A stretch of 29,945 bases of DNA from a virus, in IMG/VR virus record IMGVR_UViG_3300029319_000111, positions 9,723 to 39,667 of that record. One strand, given 5' to 3'. The position numbers and the translations under genes are program-made. Numbering within the stretch: position 1 is the stretch's first letter; each line of letters opens with the position of its first letter. Below the pieces are notes generated by a model that was not told where the DNA came from, did no database searches, and was given only the letters and a program-made list of their open reading frames with translations. Below are positions 8,660-17,728 of the stretch, in pieces.

Positions 8660-8687
8660 ATTATAACATATTTTTGTAATTTGTAAA
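8660..8687 (-). promoter_or_regulatory. Sigma-70-type promoter before Cys-rich gene
   Basis: TTTACA (8687-8682), a 16-base spacer and TATAAT (8665-8660) on the minus strand match the bacterial consensus in 11 of 12 positions. The predicted start near 8653 leaves about a 10-base leader to the ATG at 8643. It occupies the short gap after the 1222-residue fibre gene. Confidence 0.65.
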
Positions 8688-8691
8688 CTAA

Positions 8692-11600
8692 TTAATTCTT
8701 TGTACACATTTTAACATTTATGTATTTAATATCCATACTTAAATTATGACTGTGACCTTGACTGCTACCGATTTCTTGGGATCTACCAACGTTTGGTTGA
8801 TTGTTTGCAGCAACAATATTATATGTCTCATATTTATTACCCGCACCAGTACCCCAAGCAGGATAGTTGTTAGCAGTCAAGTTAGATTGATGTTGTTGTT
8901 GTCCACCATTTTGATTTCTAAAAACATAGTGGAAGTGAGCTGGTATTTGTGCTGTTGTTAGTGTATGATTACTAGTGCTTTTACCACTACCAAAAACAGA
9001 ACTAAAATTAGAGGAACCAGATTTACTACCACCACTACTAGCAGTTCTAAGTGCGTGATTATTTTGGTTGTTATCGTTAGACCATCCTGAAGGACAGGAT
9101 GAATTGTAAAATAACATCTTTGATCCACTTGGTACATCTGTAGCACCTGGTCCTGGTGGTCCTGGTGGTCCTTGATTACCAGGTGGTCCTTGATTACCCT
9201 GATTACCTTGATTACCTGGATTACCAGGTGGTCCTGGTGGTCCATCATCACCATCTGTACCAGGAGGACCTGCCACATTAGAAGGTGTTCCAGGAGGACC
9301 TGCCACATTAGAAGGTGTACCATCTGAACCATCATTACCAGGAGTTCCATCCGCACCAGGCGGTCCTGGTGGTCCTGAACCTGCTGGAACCCAATTTGTT
9401 TGGTTTCCAGTTGATGATAATACTTGTCCACTATTTCCCTTTTGACCATCTTTATCCTCCAAACCTGCATTTAAACGAACATCTCTTGCCATATAGAGTT
9501 CTGATCGTCTCAATTTCATCCATTGTGTAAATGCACCAGATACATCTACATTATCATAGTCACCTATTTCAATATATTCTGTACCATTATCATCAGATGT
9601 AGAAATTCTTAGATAACCATCATTAGAACCACCCAACCATTCGATATTTGCATCATCATTAACAGCGTTACCAGGACCAAATCGAATACGATTTAGATTT
9701 AATTGTGTTACATCAATTTCAGCATTTGTACTTATCGTGATGGTATCAGCAGTGGTGCTGTGTGCTAATGTAACATTGGAACCAGCTATTAATCTAACAT
9801 CATCATTATCCCCTACTGCTGGATTTAATCTTATGATCGCATCATTTCCACTTCCAGCACCTGTTGATTGACCATGATTAATAACTTCTAAATCATATTG
9901 GTCATCTAAATCTGCAAATACTACTCCGTTTCCAGAAGTGTTTACTTTAAGAATTTTATTAGCAGAATAAGAACTGGGTGTATCTGTTAAACCTATGAAA
10001 GTATTACTACCCGAACCAGTGTCAGTATTTGTAAAAGTGATCTTATCACCAGATCTAGAAATACTCAATCCCGTACCAGCCTCAAAGACTACATCATCTG
10101 TTGAATTTGGATTAGTTCCTGTTAATCTTAACTTTTCTTGAGTAGAAGAGTCACCATTAACAGCTGATATACTAAAACTTCTAGCAGCAAAATTTAATTT
10201 TCCATTTGTATCATTATAGGTAACTGATATATTCGTTTCAGTGTTTCCAGTAATCATTGCTCCAACAATATCTTCTACCTGCTCATCGGATATATCTAAA
10301 TCACCTGGACTGACCCAATCAAGTGATGATCCTGTTGAGGTAAGAACTTGTCCAGATGCTCCAATTTGTCCATCCTTATCTTGTAAACCACCATAAATTC
10401 TAACACCATTGTCAGTTGTTTGAAATCTTAAAGTACCATCTTCATATAAATCAACTGTCCCACCAACATTTGCCTTGATCATTTCCTCATTAACACCCAC
10501 TCCATGTTGATCTATTGCCCTTAATTCAATTGGACTACTAGCACTCTGTAATACTAACCCGCCAGTGCCATTATCCCATATCTTACTCTCACCATCATGA
10601 AATATTCTTAAATCGCCATTTGGAGACTGACTCCCTAATTGTAATTCGACATTATCTGGTAAGCGTAATTTAGAACCATCAAATGTTAAATTAGGTTCAC
10701 CGTTTAATGTATTAATAGTATTTGAACCTGTAATTAAACGATTATCAGCATTATTATTAATTGTTATTGCATCAATATCAGTTGGATCTTTCCAATCTAA
10801 TTGTGATCCAGTAGATGTTAATACTTGTCCAGATGTTCCGTATTGTCCATCCTTATCCTGCAATCCCCCTGTAATTGATATCCCACCTGTTTGTGTGGTT
10901 AATTTGATATTATTGTTGTGATATAAATTGACATTGTTACCTTCAGTTGCACCAATCATTGTTTTAGATCCATCGGCACTCTGAAGATTGAATAAATTAG
11001 TTCTTATTCTTAATTCACCTGTTCCAATATCTTCAATATAAGAATGATCTCCTGCGTGATATATTCTAAGATCTGGAGTTGCTCCAGCATTTCCAAATGT
11101 GATTTTTGCATTATCTGCAAATTCTAATTCATTATCACTTTTATTCCATTGGGCATTATAATTATCACCAGTAAAAATTGCATCACCATTAATTGTTAAA
11201 GTGCTGCCATCAAATGTTAGATTTGACTCTCCATTTAATTCATCTTCAGTATCCGAACCTGTAATAACCCTATTATCTGCATTATTATTAACTGTTGTCG
11301 AAGTTGGGGAATTTACCCAATTTAATTGTGATCCTGTTGAAGCAAGCAACTGTCCCGAATTACCTGTTTGTCCATCTTTATCTTGCAGTCCACCAGTAAT
11401 TTTTACACCATCAGTAGTTGTTTCAAATTTTTTATTTCCACTAAAATTTAATGATACTGTACCATTCCTGGTAAATAATGCCATGTTTTGATGATTAGCA
11501 TCACCACCAGCAGTGCCTCTTATGGTTAAAGTGTTAGTACCTAATGCTGCGTCAATATATCTGTCGGAATCAGAACCAAGAGTTAAATTTAATTCACCAC

Positions 11601-12360
11601 CGATATAAACATCTGAATTTAAATTTGCATTGTTTGTAACTGTCAATGTATTACTAATTGTCTGAGATCCAGTTACAGCTAATGTAGTGCCATTAAAAGT
11701 TAAGTTTGATTCCGCATTTAATACGTGTGTGGTATCTGAACCTGTTATAACTCGATTATCTGCATTATTATTAATTGTAGCTTGCTCACCTTTCACCCCT
11801 TGTGGTCCTGGCAGACCAGCAGCTCCATCTAAACCTTTGTCTCCCTTTATACCTCCAGATGCTCCTGCATTTGCTATAACCCATTGAGCACTATCTCCAT
11901 CTTGATAATAAACGAACAAATCTCCTGTGTCGCTTTCCCACCATAATTCACCATTTCTTGCCCCAGTTGGAGGATCATCTGAAATTGATACGGGATTTAT
12001 GGAAATTGTTGCAGCGATACCAGGATGTCCAGAGGGACTTTGAACACTTACATTTGCAGTAACAGCAGCACCGACAAAATTTAATTGCGTGATACTACTC
12101 GCTGCAGAAACAATACTTCCTTCATCAAAAATACTTATTGCACCAGGTATCAATCCACCTCCAATTGGCACCCAATATCTTTTGCCAGGAAAACCAGGAA
12201 CCGCAACAAGTTGAAATTGATTTCCCGCAGGAACTGGAGGACTCGTATCAGGATCTGCTAAATTAGGTTCAGCTTGATCTAATCCAAGATACCTATATCT
12301 GTCTTCAGATAATTTATCTTGAGATCTTCTTCTAGTTCTACCACTTAAATACTTTGGCAT
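8692..12360 (-). CDS. Giant tail fibre, collagen-like and collar-type tip
   Basis: A 1222-residue modular fibre. Residues 1-160 (starting [16 protein letters not shown], then [12 protein letters not shown] and [16 protein letters not shown]) form the virion-proximal end. Short collagen-like triplets (GPQGVKGEQ) occur near 185. The shaft contains three modules starting with NNNADNR(V/L)ITGS (near 196, 356 and 532), each paired with a GLQDKDGQ...SGQ(V/L)L unit (near 324, 500 and 658), plus a fourth [10 protein letters not shown] near 963. Residues about 998-1073 hold some 23 Gly-X-Y triplets with SNVA interruptions. The tip (1075-1222) is collar-like: a PSGW segment, then [15 protein letters not shown] and a final GHSHNLSM. 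The HxH motifs recall the metal-coordinating tips of T4 gp12 and gp37. Its ATG overlaps the preceding stop (TAATG), so it is translationally coupled. Confidence 0.88.
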   Translation of the reverse strand: MPKYLSGRTRRRSQDKLSEDRYRYLGLDQAEPNLADPDTSPPVPAGNQFQLVAVPGFPGKRYWVPIGGGLIPGAISIFDEGSIVSAASSITQLNFVGAAVTANVSVQSPSGHPGIAATISINPVSISDDPPTGARNGELWWESDTGDLFVYYQDGDSAQWVIANAGASGGIKGDKGLDGAAGLPGPQGVKGEQATINNNADNRVITGSDTTHVLNAESNLTFNGTTLAVTGSQTISNTLTVTNNANLNSDVYIGGELNLTLGSDSDRYIDAALGTNTLTIRGTAGGDANHQNMALFTRNGTVSLNFSGNKKFETTTDGVKITGGLQDKDGQTGNSGQLLASTGSQLNWVNSPTSTTVNNNADNRVITGSDTEDELNGESNLTFDGSTLTINGDAIFTGDNYNAQWNKSDNELEFADNAKITFGNAGATPDLRIYHAGDHSYIEDIGTGELRIRTNLFNLQSADGSKTMIGATEGNNVNLYHNNNIKLTTQTGGISITGGLQDKDGQYGTSGQVLTSTGSQLDWKDPTDIDAITINNNADNRLITGSNTINTLNGEPNLTFDGSKLRLPDNVELQLGSQSPNGDLRIFHDGESKIWDNGTGGLVLQSASSPIELRAIDQHGVGVNEEMIKANVGGTVDLYEDGTLRFQTTDNGVRIYGGLQDKDGQIGASGQVLTSTGSSLDWVSPGDLDISDEQVEDIVGAMITGNTETNISVTYNDTNGKLNFAARSFSISAVNGDSSTQEKLRLTGTNPNSTDDVVFEAGTGLSISRSGDKITFTNTDTGSGSNTFIGLTDTPSSYSANKILKVNTSGNGVVFADLDDQYDLEVINHGQSTGAGSGNDAIIRLNPAVGDNDDVRLIAGSNVTLAHSTTADTITISTNAEIDVTQLNLNRIRFGPGNAVNDDANIEWLGGSNDGYLRISTSDDNGTEYIEIGDYDNVDVSGAFTQWMKLRRSELYMARDVRLNAGLEDKDGQKGNSGQVLSSTGNQTNWVPAGSGPPGPPGADGTPGNDGSDGTPSNVAGPPGTPSNVAGPPGTDGDDGPPGPPGNPGNQGNQGNQGPPGNQGPPGPPGPGATDVPSGSKMLFYNSSCPSGWSNDNNQNNHALRTASSGGSKSGSSNFSSVFGSGKSTSNHTLTTAQIPAHFHYVFRNQNGGQQQHQSNLTANNYPAWGTGAGNKYETYNIVAANNQPNVGRSQEIGSSQGHSHNLSMDIKYINVKMCTKN
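9362..9531 (-). repeat. 170-bp direct repeat, copy 2
   Basis: This is the partner of 2786-2955, in the same orientation and frame, with three differences by my alignment. It spans the last shaft unit and the first Gly-X-Y triplets of the 1222-residue fibre. The near identity, next to clearly diverged flanks (for example [12 protein letters not shown] against [12 protein letters not shown]), suggests recent duplication or gene conversion. Confidence 0.9.
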
Positions 12361-13709
12361 TATGCAGTACTATTCTCTAGGATACTAGCTACAAGTTCCA
12401 TCTGAAGAGGAGCAAAAAATCCACCAGAAGAACTTGCACCAACATTAACAGCAAGTGAAGTTGGTGATTGTATTGATGCATTTATTTCTTTTCCATACTT
12501 TGCCTGATCACTTTTTCTAGGATAGGGGTGCTCAGATAAACGATCATCCATTGTGCAGGTGAATACGATGGAATTTAAAACTATTCTTATTTTATTACTT
12601 GTCCCTGTTAAGTTATGAGGAGTTGTGAAAAATAATCTTAACTCACCTGCTGTTAGTGAAATTCCATGAATTGTTTGAGTTCCTGGTCCGCCATTGTAAA
12701 CCGCATTTAATACATCTAATTGCACATTAATTTTCTTAACACTATTTGCTACAGCAGATACAAAATTGTGAGTTGTTGTATTTGAAGATTTTCCAACAAA
12801 CATAGTAAATGTATTAGTTGTTTTTGATGATATCTCTAAAATTTTATCACTAGCATAATCAGTTGGTCTTGGATATGGATGAGTAGTTGCATTATTATCC
12901 TCAGAACAAGTAAACGTGATTCCACCATCATCAATTCTTATTTTGTCACCAACGCTAAAACCATGACTATTAACTGTCAATGTTATGAATCCTGTGGTTG
13001 GATTATAAGAAGCATTTGTAGGAGTAACTTTGTTATATCCACCATTTCCATCTACAATTTCTACAGCGTTATCCTTTGCCCTCTCAAAATAATGAATCGC
13101 TGATTTGTAAATATGTGGATAACCCTTAGATGTTCCAACAATCGCAGAAAATGTTTTTGATGTACCTACATTCAGTGGTCCTTCATCAATGACACTATCC
13201 ACTACAAATGATTGTTGAGGATCAGGAAAAATATTTGTAGTGATACCTGTGCTTCCAGTACATTCAAAGAATATCCCTCGAAGTGTAATTGGATCAGAAA
13301 CACTTAGATTATGATTTTCTTTAGTTGTAATGGTTGCTATTCCAGATGGTTCATGATAAGTGACATTTTGTATTATACCCACTCCTTCTTGTGCACCCTG
13401 TACGTAAATCTCATCTAATATTAGAGGTGTTTTTTCTAATACTAATCTACCATCAACTATAATTGCTGCATCATTTGGTGGAACTTCTATATCTTTAATT
13501 ACTCTTACATCTCTTGTATTTCCTGTACTTCTTGATGTTCTCCTTTGCAGAAATGTAACAGTTGGGTAAGTTACAGCAATACCAACATTTGTCACCTGCG
13601 TATAAAGAAGAAGTGCAGAAGTTCCTGTAGGAACCTCATACAACTTTTGCAGACCTGGTGCAACAGGAACAGCTACAGATATAAATTTATTTACTGGTGC
13701 TATTGCCAT
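12360..13709 (-). CDS. Structural protein with three internal repeats
   Basis: A 449-residue protein, [19 protein letters not shown] onwards. The first 110 residues resemble a small beta domain common in marine T4-like virion proteins ([18 protein letters not shown]). Then a unit of roughly 80-110 residues occurs three times. It opens with N(V/A)xY near 114, 232 and 333, contains an 'H(G/N)(F/L)...I.(L/I)' strand pair and a (I/V)xFTC or FECTG segment, and in the second and third copies is followed by HPYPR. This is probably a baseplate- or fibre-associated structural protein; I cannot name a T4 counterpart. It sits between a beta-helix structural gene and a fibre gene, touching both: its start is directly beside the stop at 13710, and its stop overlaps the next ATG. 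Confidence 0.7.
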   Translation of the reverse strand: MAIAPVNKFISVAVPVAPGLQKLYEVPTGTSALLLYTQVTNVGIAVTYPTVTFLQRRTSRSTGNTRDVRVIKDIEVPPNDAAIIVDGRLVLEKTPLILDEIYVQGAQEGVGIIQNVTYHEPSGIATITTKENHNLSVSDPITLRGIFFECTGSTGITTNIFPDPQQSFVVDSVIDEGPLNVGTSKTFSAIVGTSKGYPHIYKSAIHYFERAKDNAVEIVDGNGGYNKVTPTNASYNPTTGFITLTVNSHGFSVGDKIRIDDGGITFTCSEDNNATTHPYPRPTDYASDKILEISSKTTNTFTMFVGKSSNTTTHNFVSAVANSVKKINVQLDVLNAVYNGGPGTQTIHGISLTAGELRLFFTTPHNLTGTSNKIRIVLNSIVFTCTMDDRLSEHPYPRKSDQAKYGKEINASIQSPTSLAVNVGASSSGGFFAPLQMELVASILENSTA

Positions 13710-16700
13710 TTAATTCAACGCTAATATTAATGGAGTAAGTTGTGCTTGTATTGCTCTGTTAAAGTCTCTTCCTCTAATTGTAGATGTAGTTTGATCGATT
13801 GTCAATCCATCACCTATTCTAAAGTTACCTTTTTGATCAGTGCTAGTGAAAGGCACCTGCCCACCATTTATGGCAACAACCTCCTGTTCAGGAATAGGAG
13901 AACCTGCCTGGAATGGGTTAGCTGTATTTATGTCTGTACCAGCACCGATATATTCAAATGAATGTGAACTAGTTATAATACGACTTAATCTAACAAATTC
14001 AACTTTTTTTCCAGAAGGTATCGAGTATGGTATAAATTCATTAAAAGTCACTGTTGAAAAACCTGTAACAGATGATGCATCTGAGGCTTCACTTACAGTA
14101 AACAATATCGGATCCATATCTACCACAGCTGTTGCAGCACCACCTCCTGATATAGTCACAACTAAATTTTGAGATGGTAAAAAGTTTCTACCACTATTGA
14201 TAATATCAACAGAGGTAATTGTGCCAGCAGCACTCACATTAGGAGAAAATTCTGGTAGAATACCTTCAGGTCCTAGTGGATCTGGAAGATTACTATTATC
14301 TGCATCAACCACAGTGATAATTGGAGGTGATGAAGCAGAATAATCACCATCATTACCACCATTTGTAATCTTTATTCCTCTTACTAATTCAAGAGGAGCA
14401 GTTACAGAATCAGTTGAAGGTGTATCTGCATAATCATTCATATTCAAATGAAAATACGCTCCTTGCCCATCAAACGGTGTTCTTATTCTTCTTGATGGAG
14501 TATTAAAATCTCTCGTATCTTTTGATATTATTGAATCACTACCTGCTGGAATTTCATTTAAAATTTCCCCATCAAACTCCACAATACCAAATCCATCTGC
14601 TTTTAGACCTACATTTCCAAATGAACTATTTGAGTTTGTTAGATCACATTGTCCACCAGAGGTAGCCGCTATGCCAACGTCACAACAGATAGTAAAAATT
14701 GAAACTAATTGTGCGTATGCATTATTTGATAAAGATACACCTATACCAGCCTCATTGTATTGTGTAAATGAATCGCAAACCATCGACTTTAAATCTTGAC
14801 CTAGATTATTTGTTCCCGAAGCATCAGCATTTGCATAATCACCATTAATTTTCATACCAATACTCTTTGTCATAAAGTTTGTACAATTACGAATGTATGG
14901 TGATCTCCATCTTAAATCATCACCTTCATCTGCTGGTCCAAATTCTATAAAACCAGTCTCTGCTTTAAAATCTATACCAGCATTAATTGCCTGTTGTGTT
15001 GGTGGAAAAGCAACTGCACCACAATTTGAATGATCATCAGCGAGTGCTGCTCCAGTGAAACTTAAATGCTCAATTAAACATCCTCTTCTAACATGGAAAA
15101 AATCTTTATTTTTATTTTCTGGAATTAACAACACTAATCTCAAATCTTCACCACTTATGGCAACATCCTCACGAAGACCGATTGGATTATTTTCAATATA
15201 GGTTCCTGATCTAATTCTTATAGTGTCACCTTTTTGAGCAATTGCAGCAGCAGCACCGATAGTATATTTTGCATCACCTTCAAGTAATCCACTGTTAGTA
15301 TCACATCCATTTTTTGTTACCCAAATAGTTCTTTTTGTTTGTACACCAGATGGTCTCCAAGAAACACCTATACCAACTCCAGTTACATCAAAAGATGATA
15401 AACGATAATCAGTCTTACATACACCTACACCACTATTATTGAAGAAATCAAGTATTTTTGACTCTAATTCTAGATTACCTCCTACTTTAACATTTTCCCC
15501 TACGTTCATATTTTTAGCAACTCCAACTCCTCCATCTATAACAACAGAACCAGTAGTTGGACTCGATGACTGGTTTGTATCATTTACATCCAATCTTCCA
15601 GCAATTACTCCTGAACCACCAACATGAATATTTTTAGCTAGACCAAGACCACCATCAATAACAGCCGCACCAGATGTTATGTTCGTTGATTCTGTTGTAT
15701 CATTTACATCTAATCTACCCTCTATTACTCCTGAACCGCCAATATTAATATTTTTATCAACACCCACACCACCTTCGACAACTAATGCTCCTGTATCTTT
15801 ATCTGAGCTTTGAGTTGTTCCATTAATTTTTGTGTCATCACCAACAAATAATTTCTTAACTATTCCAACTCCACCATCTATCTGAACTGAACCTGAAGTG
15901 GTATTTGTTGCATCAGTTGTATTATTAAAAGTTGCTAGTCCATCAACGTCAAGAGTGTTATTGAGAGTGGTTGCTCCATCAACATCTAAAGTATCTTTGA
16001 GTGTTGTTGTACCATCAACGTTTAAAGCAGAGTCAAAATCAACATCACCTGTTGCATGAACTGTTCCAGTAATATCAAGTGCAGCAGATGGATTACTATT
16101 ATTGATACCAACGTTTGATAATCTATAGATATTATTTCCATTATATCCCCAAAAATCTTTTGATTGTATATCTGCAATCAGAGTGGGGTTTGAGGCATTT
16201 GGAACCGCAACTATGTTATCAACACCAGTACCTCCACTGTTTATTTGAGTAAAATTTAATACGGTAAATGATTGAGCAGCACCAACAGTAGGAATATAGG
16301 TACCATTTTCTTGTACAAAAACACCTTCTGAAAAATCAGGTTCAAATGATACCCAACGAATACCATTTTCATCTCGATTCATAAAGAAACCGTTTTGACC
16401 TGGCGAACCAGCTGAATCATAAATATTTCTTGCTACTCTTATGCTTCCATCAACATCTAATTTGAGAGGTCCGTTTGTAGCATCATTATATAATCCACTA
16501 GTTACTGCCCAATCGCCACCAACTCTGGTAGTTCCGATTCCAACAGAACCAAGTCCAGAAACAACAAATGTCGATTTCGGAAGTTCGCTTTCTTTATCAA
16601 TGTATGTTCCTACCTGTAAAGCGTCATCTGGTTGAGTGGTTCCAATACCAACTCTTCCAGAATCGGTGACTACAAAAGAGGTATCTTCTGTATTATTTAC

Positions 16701-17174
16701 TTGAAATTTAGCATCTGGTTGAGTAGTTCCAATACCAACTAAACCAAACTCATCTACAACAAAAGAAGTATCTGTATCATTTACTTGAAATTTAGAAACT
16801 GGTTGAGTGGTTCCAATACCAACTCGACCACTTATAAGTCCATTCTCATTACTCGTAGAGGAAATTGCAACAAAAACTGTACCAGAGGTGCCAACATTAT
16901 GTTGTTGATAAACAGTCAGATAATCAGTGTTTATATCATAATTAAAAGTTGTGCCTATAAAAGTTGAAATACCATTTACAAATAAATTTTGAGAGAGAGT
17001 CAAACTTGTAAGTTCGACATTATCTGCCCATAATAAATTCTCACTCTTTATATCAGCATAAACATCACCATAGATGTATACATCGTTATAAAATTCAACT
17101 TTTTGATTAAAATTACGTGTATCTGACGAATCATAATCAGGTATCGGAATATCACCCCCCTCAAATCTTGACAT
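13710..17174 (-). CDS. Large beta-helix structural or fibre protein
   Basis: A 1154-residue protein. Residues 1-300 hold a short N-terminal region and four VGIGTTQP- or VGIGTTRV-type units typical of fibre shafts. Residues about 425-565 consist of four tandem units of about 35 residues (IDGGVGxxKNxxVGG type, each with an xVNDTxxS linker). From about 615 (IWVTKNGCDTNSG, then YTIGAAAAIAQKGDTIRIR) to about 880 the pattern is that of a right-handed pectate-lyase-like beta-helix. Near 930-1020 is a 'NGGNDGDYSASSPPIITV' segment also found in the gp5-like protein. The C-terminus (FRIGDGLTIDQTTSTIRG) is a common end of baseplate-attached proteins in this phage group. It probably forms a wedge or fibre-connector structure. 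Exact T4 equivalence (gp9/gp10/gp12 region) is not claimed. Confidence 0.75.
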   Translation of the reverse strand: MSRFEGGDIPIPDYDSSDTRNFNQKVEFYNDVYIYGDVYADIKSENLLWADNVELTSLTLSQNLFVNGISTFIGTTFNYDINTDYLTVYQQHNVGTSGTVFVAISSTSNENGLISGRVGIGTTQPVSKFQVNDTDTSFVVDEFGLVGIGTTQPDAKFQVNNTEDTSFVVTDSGRVGIGTTQPDDALQVGTYIDKESELPKSTFVVSGLGSVGIGTTRVGGDWAVTSGLYNDATNGPLKLDVDGSIRVARNIYDSAGSPGQNGFFMNRDENGIRWVSFEPDFSEGVFVQENGTYIPTVGAAQSFTVLNFTQINSGGTGVDNIVAVPNASNPTLIADIQSKDFWGYNGNNIYRLSNVGINNSNPSAALDITGTVHATGDVDFDSALNVDGTTTLKDTLDVDGATTLNNTLDVDGLATFNNTTDATNTTSGSVQIDGGVGIVKKLFVGDDTKINGTTQSSDKDTGALVVEGGVGVDKNINIGGSGVIEGRLDVNDTTESTNITSGAAVIDGGLGLAKNIHVGGSGVIAGRLDVNDTNQSSSPTTGSVVIDGGVGVAKNMNVGENVKVGGNLELESKILDFFNNSGVGVCKTDYRLSSFDVTGVGIGVSWRPSGVQTKRTIWVTKNGCDTNSGLLEGDAKYTIGAAAAIAQKGDTIRIRSGTYIENNPIGLREDVAISGEDLRLVLLIPENKNKDFFHVRRGCLIEHLSFTGAALADDHSNCGAVAFPPTQQAINAGIDFKAETGFIEFGPADEGDDLRWRSPYIRNCTNFMTKSIGMKINGDYANADASGTNNLGQDLKSMVCDSFTQYNEAGIGVSLSNNAYAQLVSIFTICCDVGIAATSGGQCDLTNSNSSFGNVGLKADGFGIVEFDGEILNEIPAGSDSIISKDTRDFNTPSRRIRTPFDGQGAYFHLNMNDYADTPSTDSVTAPLELVRGIKITNGGNDGDYSASSPPIITVVDADNSNLPDPLGPEGILPEFSPNVSAAGTITSVDIINSGRNFLPSQNLVVTISGGGAATAVVDMDPILFTVSEASDASSVTGFSTVTFNEFIPYSIPSGKKVEFVRLSRIITSSHSFEYIGAGTDINTANPFQAGSPIPEQEVVAINGGQVPFTSTDQKGNFRIGDGLTIDQTTSTIRGRDFNRAIQAQLTPLILALN

Positions 17175-17701
17175 TATGCTTTACTCCATAAGTCTTCAGA
17201 TACAGTAGTACCAGATAAAACACTGCCAAGCCAAGCAACTTCACGAACTCGTATTTTTCCATAAGGTGCAGAAATATAACAAGTATTTGAACTCATGTTT
17301 ATTGAATCTGCTGTAACTTTAAATTTACCACCAGCCTTAACTTCAACGTTTTTATCAGCATCTAAAATTATATTTTGACCTGTTACTTTTACATCACCAT
17401 TACTCATTGCAGTAATAGTGACATCTCCATTTGCTCCTATAATATTAACGCATACACCCCCTCCTCCAACTTTATTTCCACCTACAACTTCAATACACTG
17501 ATCATTATATATGTGGTACAGTCCACCTTCTGTCATTCCAACTGCACTAGAATTTCCATCTTTACCAGAACCTAATAAATCATACACTACTGTTCCATTA
17601 TATCCCATCTGGGGATTACCAGTATCAATTCTAAAGTGTGGACCAAACGAATCGTACTGTCTTAATTGCCAATTTTGTTGTTCTTCGGGTCTTTCTGACA
17701 T
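17174..17701 (-). CDS. Small beta-helix spike protein, gp5 C-terminus-like
   Basis: A 175-residue protein. Residues about 85-150 show dyad-repeat beta structure: GDVTITAMSNGDVKVTG, then NIILDADKNVEVKAGGKFKV. This matches the repeating V-x-x-x-A-x-G-x-V-x-V style of the T4 gp5 C-terminal triple-stranded needle and of VgrG-like spikes. The N-terminal part (YDSFGPHFRIDTGNPQMGYNG) may bind the hub. It follows the gp5-like gene, which lacks such a helix, so the two probably form the split equivalent of T4 gp5. An AATAAATA late motif lies 19 bases upstream. The ATG of the downstream gene overlaps its reading frame end. The spike role is inferred from pattern and position. Confidence 0.68.
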   Translation of the reverse strand: MSERPEEQQNWQLRQYDSFGPHFRIDTGNPQMGYNGTVVYDLLGSGKDGNSSAVGMTEGGLYHIYNDQCIEVVGGNKVGGGGVCVNIIGANGDVTITAMSNGDVKVTGQNIILDADKNVEVKAGGKFKVTADSINMSSNTCYISAPYGKIRVREVAWLGSVLSGTTVSEDLWSKA

Positions 17702-17720
17702 GGTTTTTTTATTATGTTAA

Positions 17721-17728
17721 TATTTATT
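17721..17728 (-). promoter_or_regulatory. Late-promoter-like motif AATAAATA
   Basis: AATAAATA on the minus strand lies 19 bases before the ATG of the spike gene (17701), in the only non-coding gap of the hub operon, overlapping the gp5-like stop. It could provide extra late transcription of the spike and fibre genes. Confidence 0.45.
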
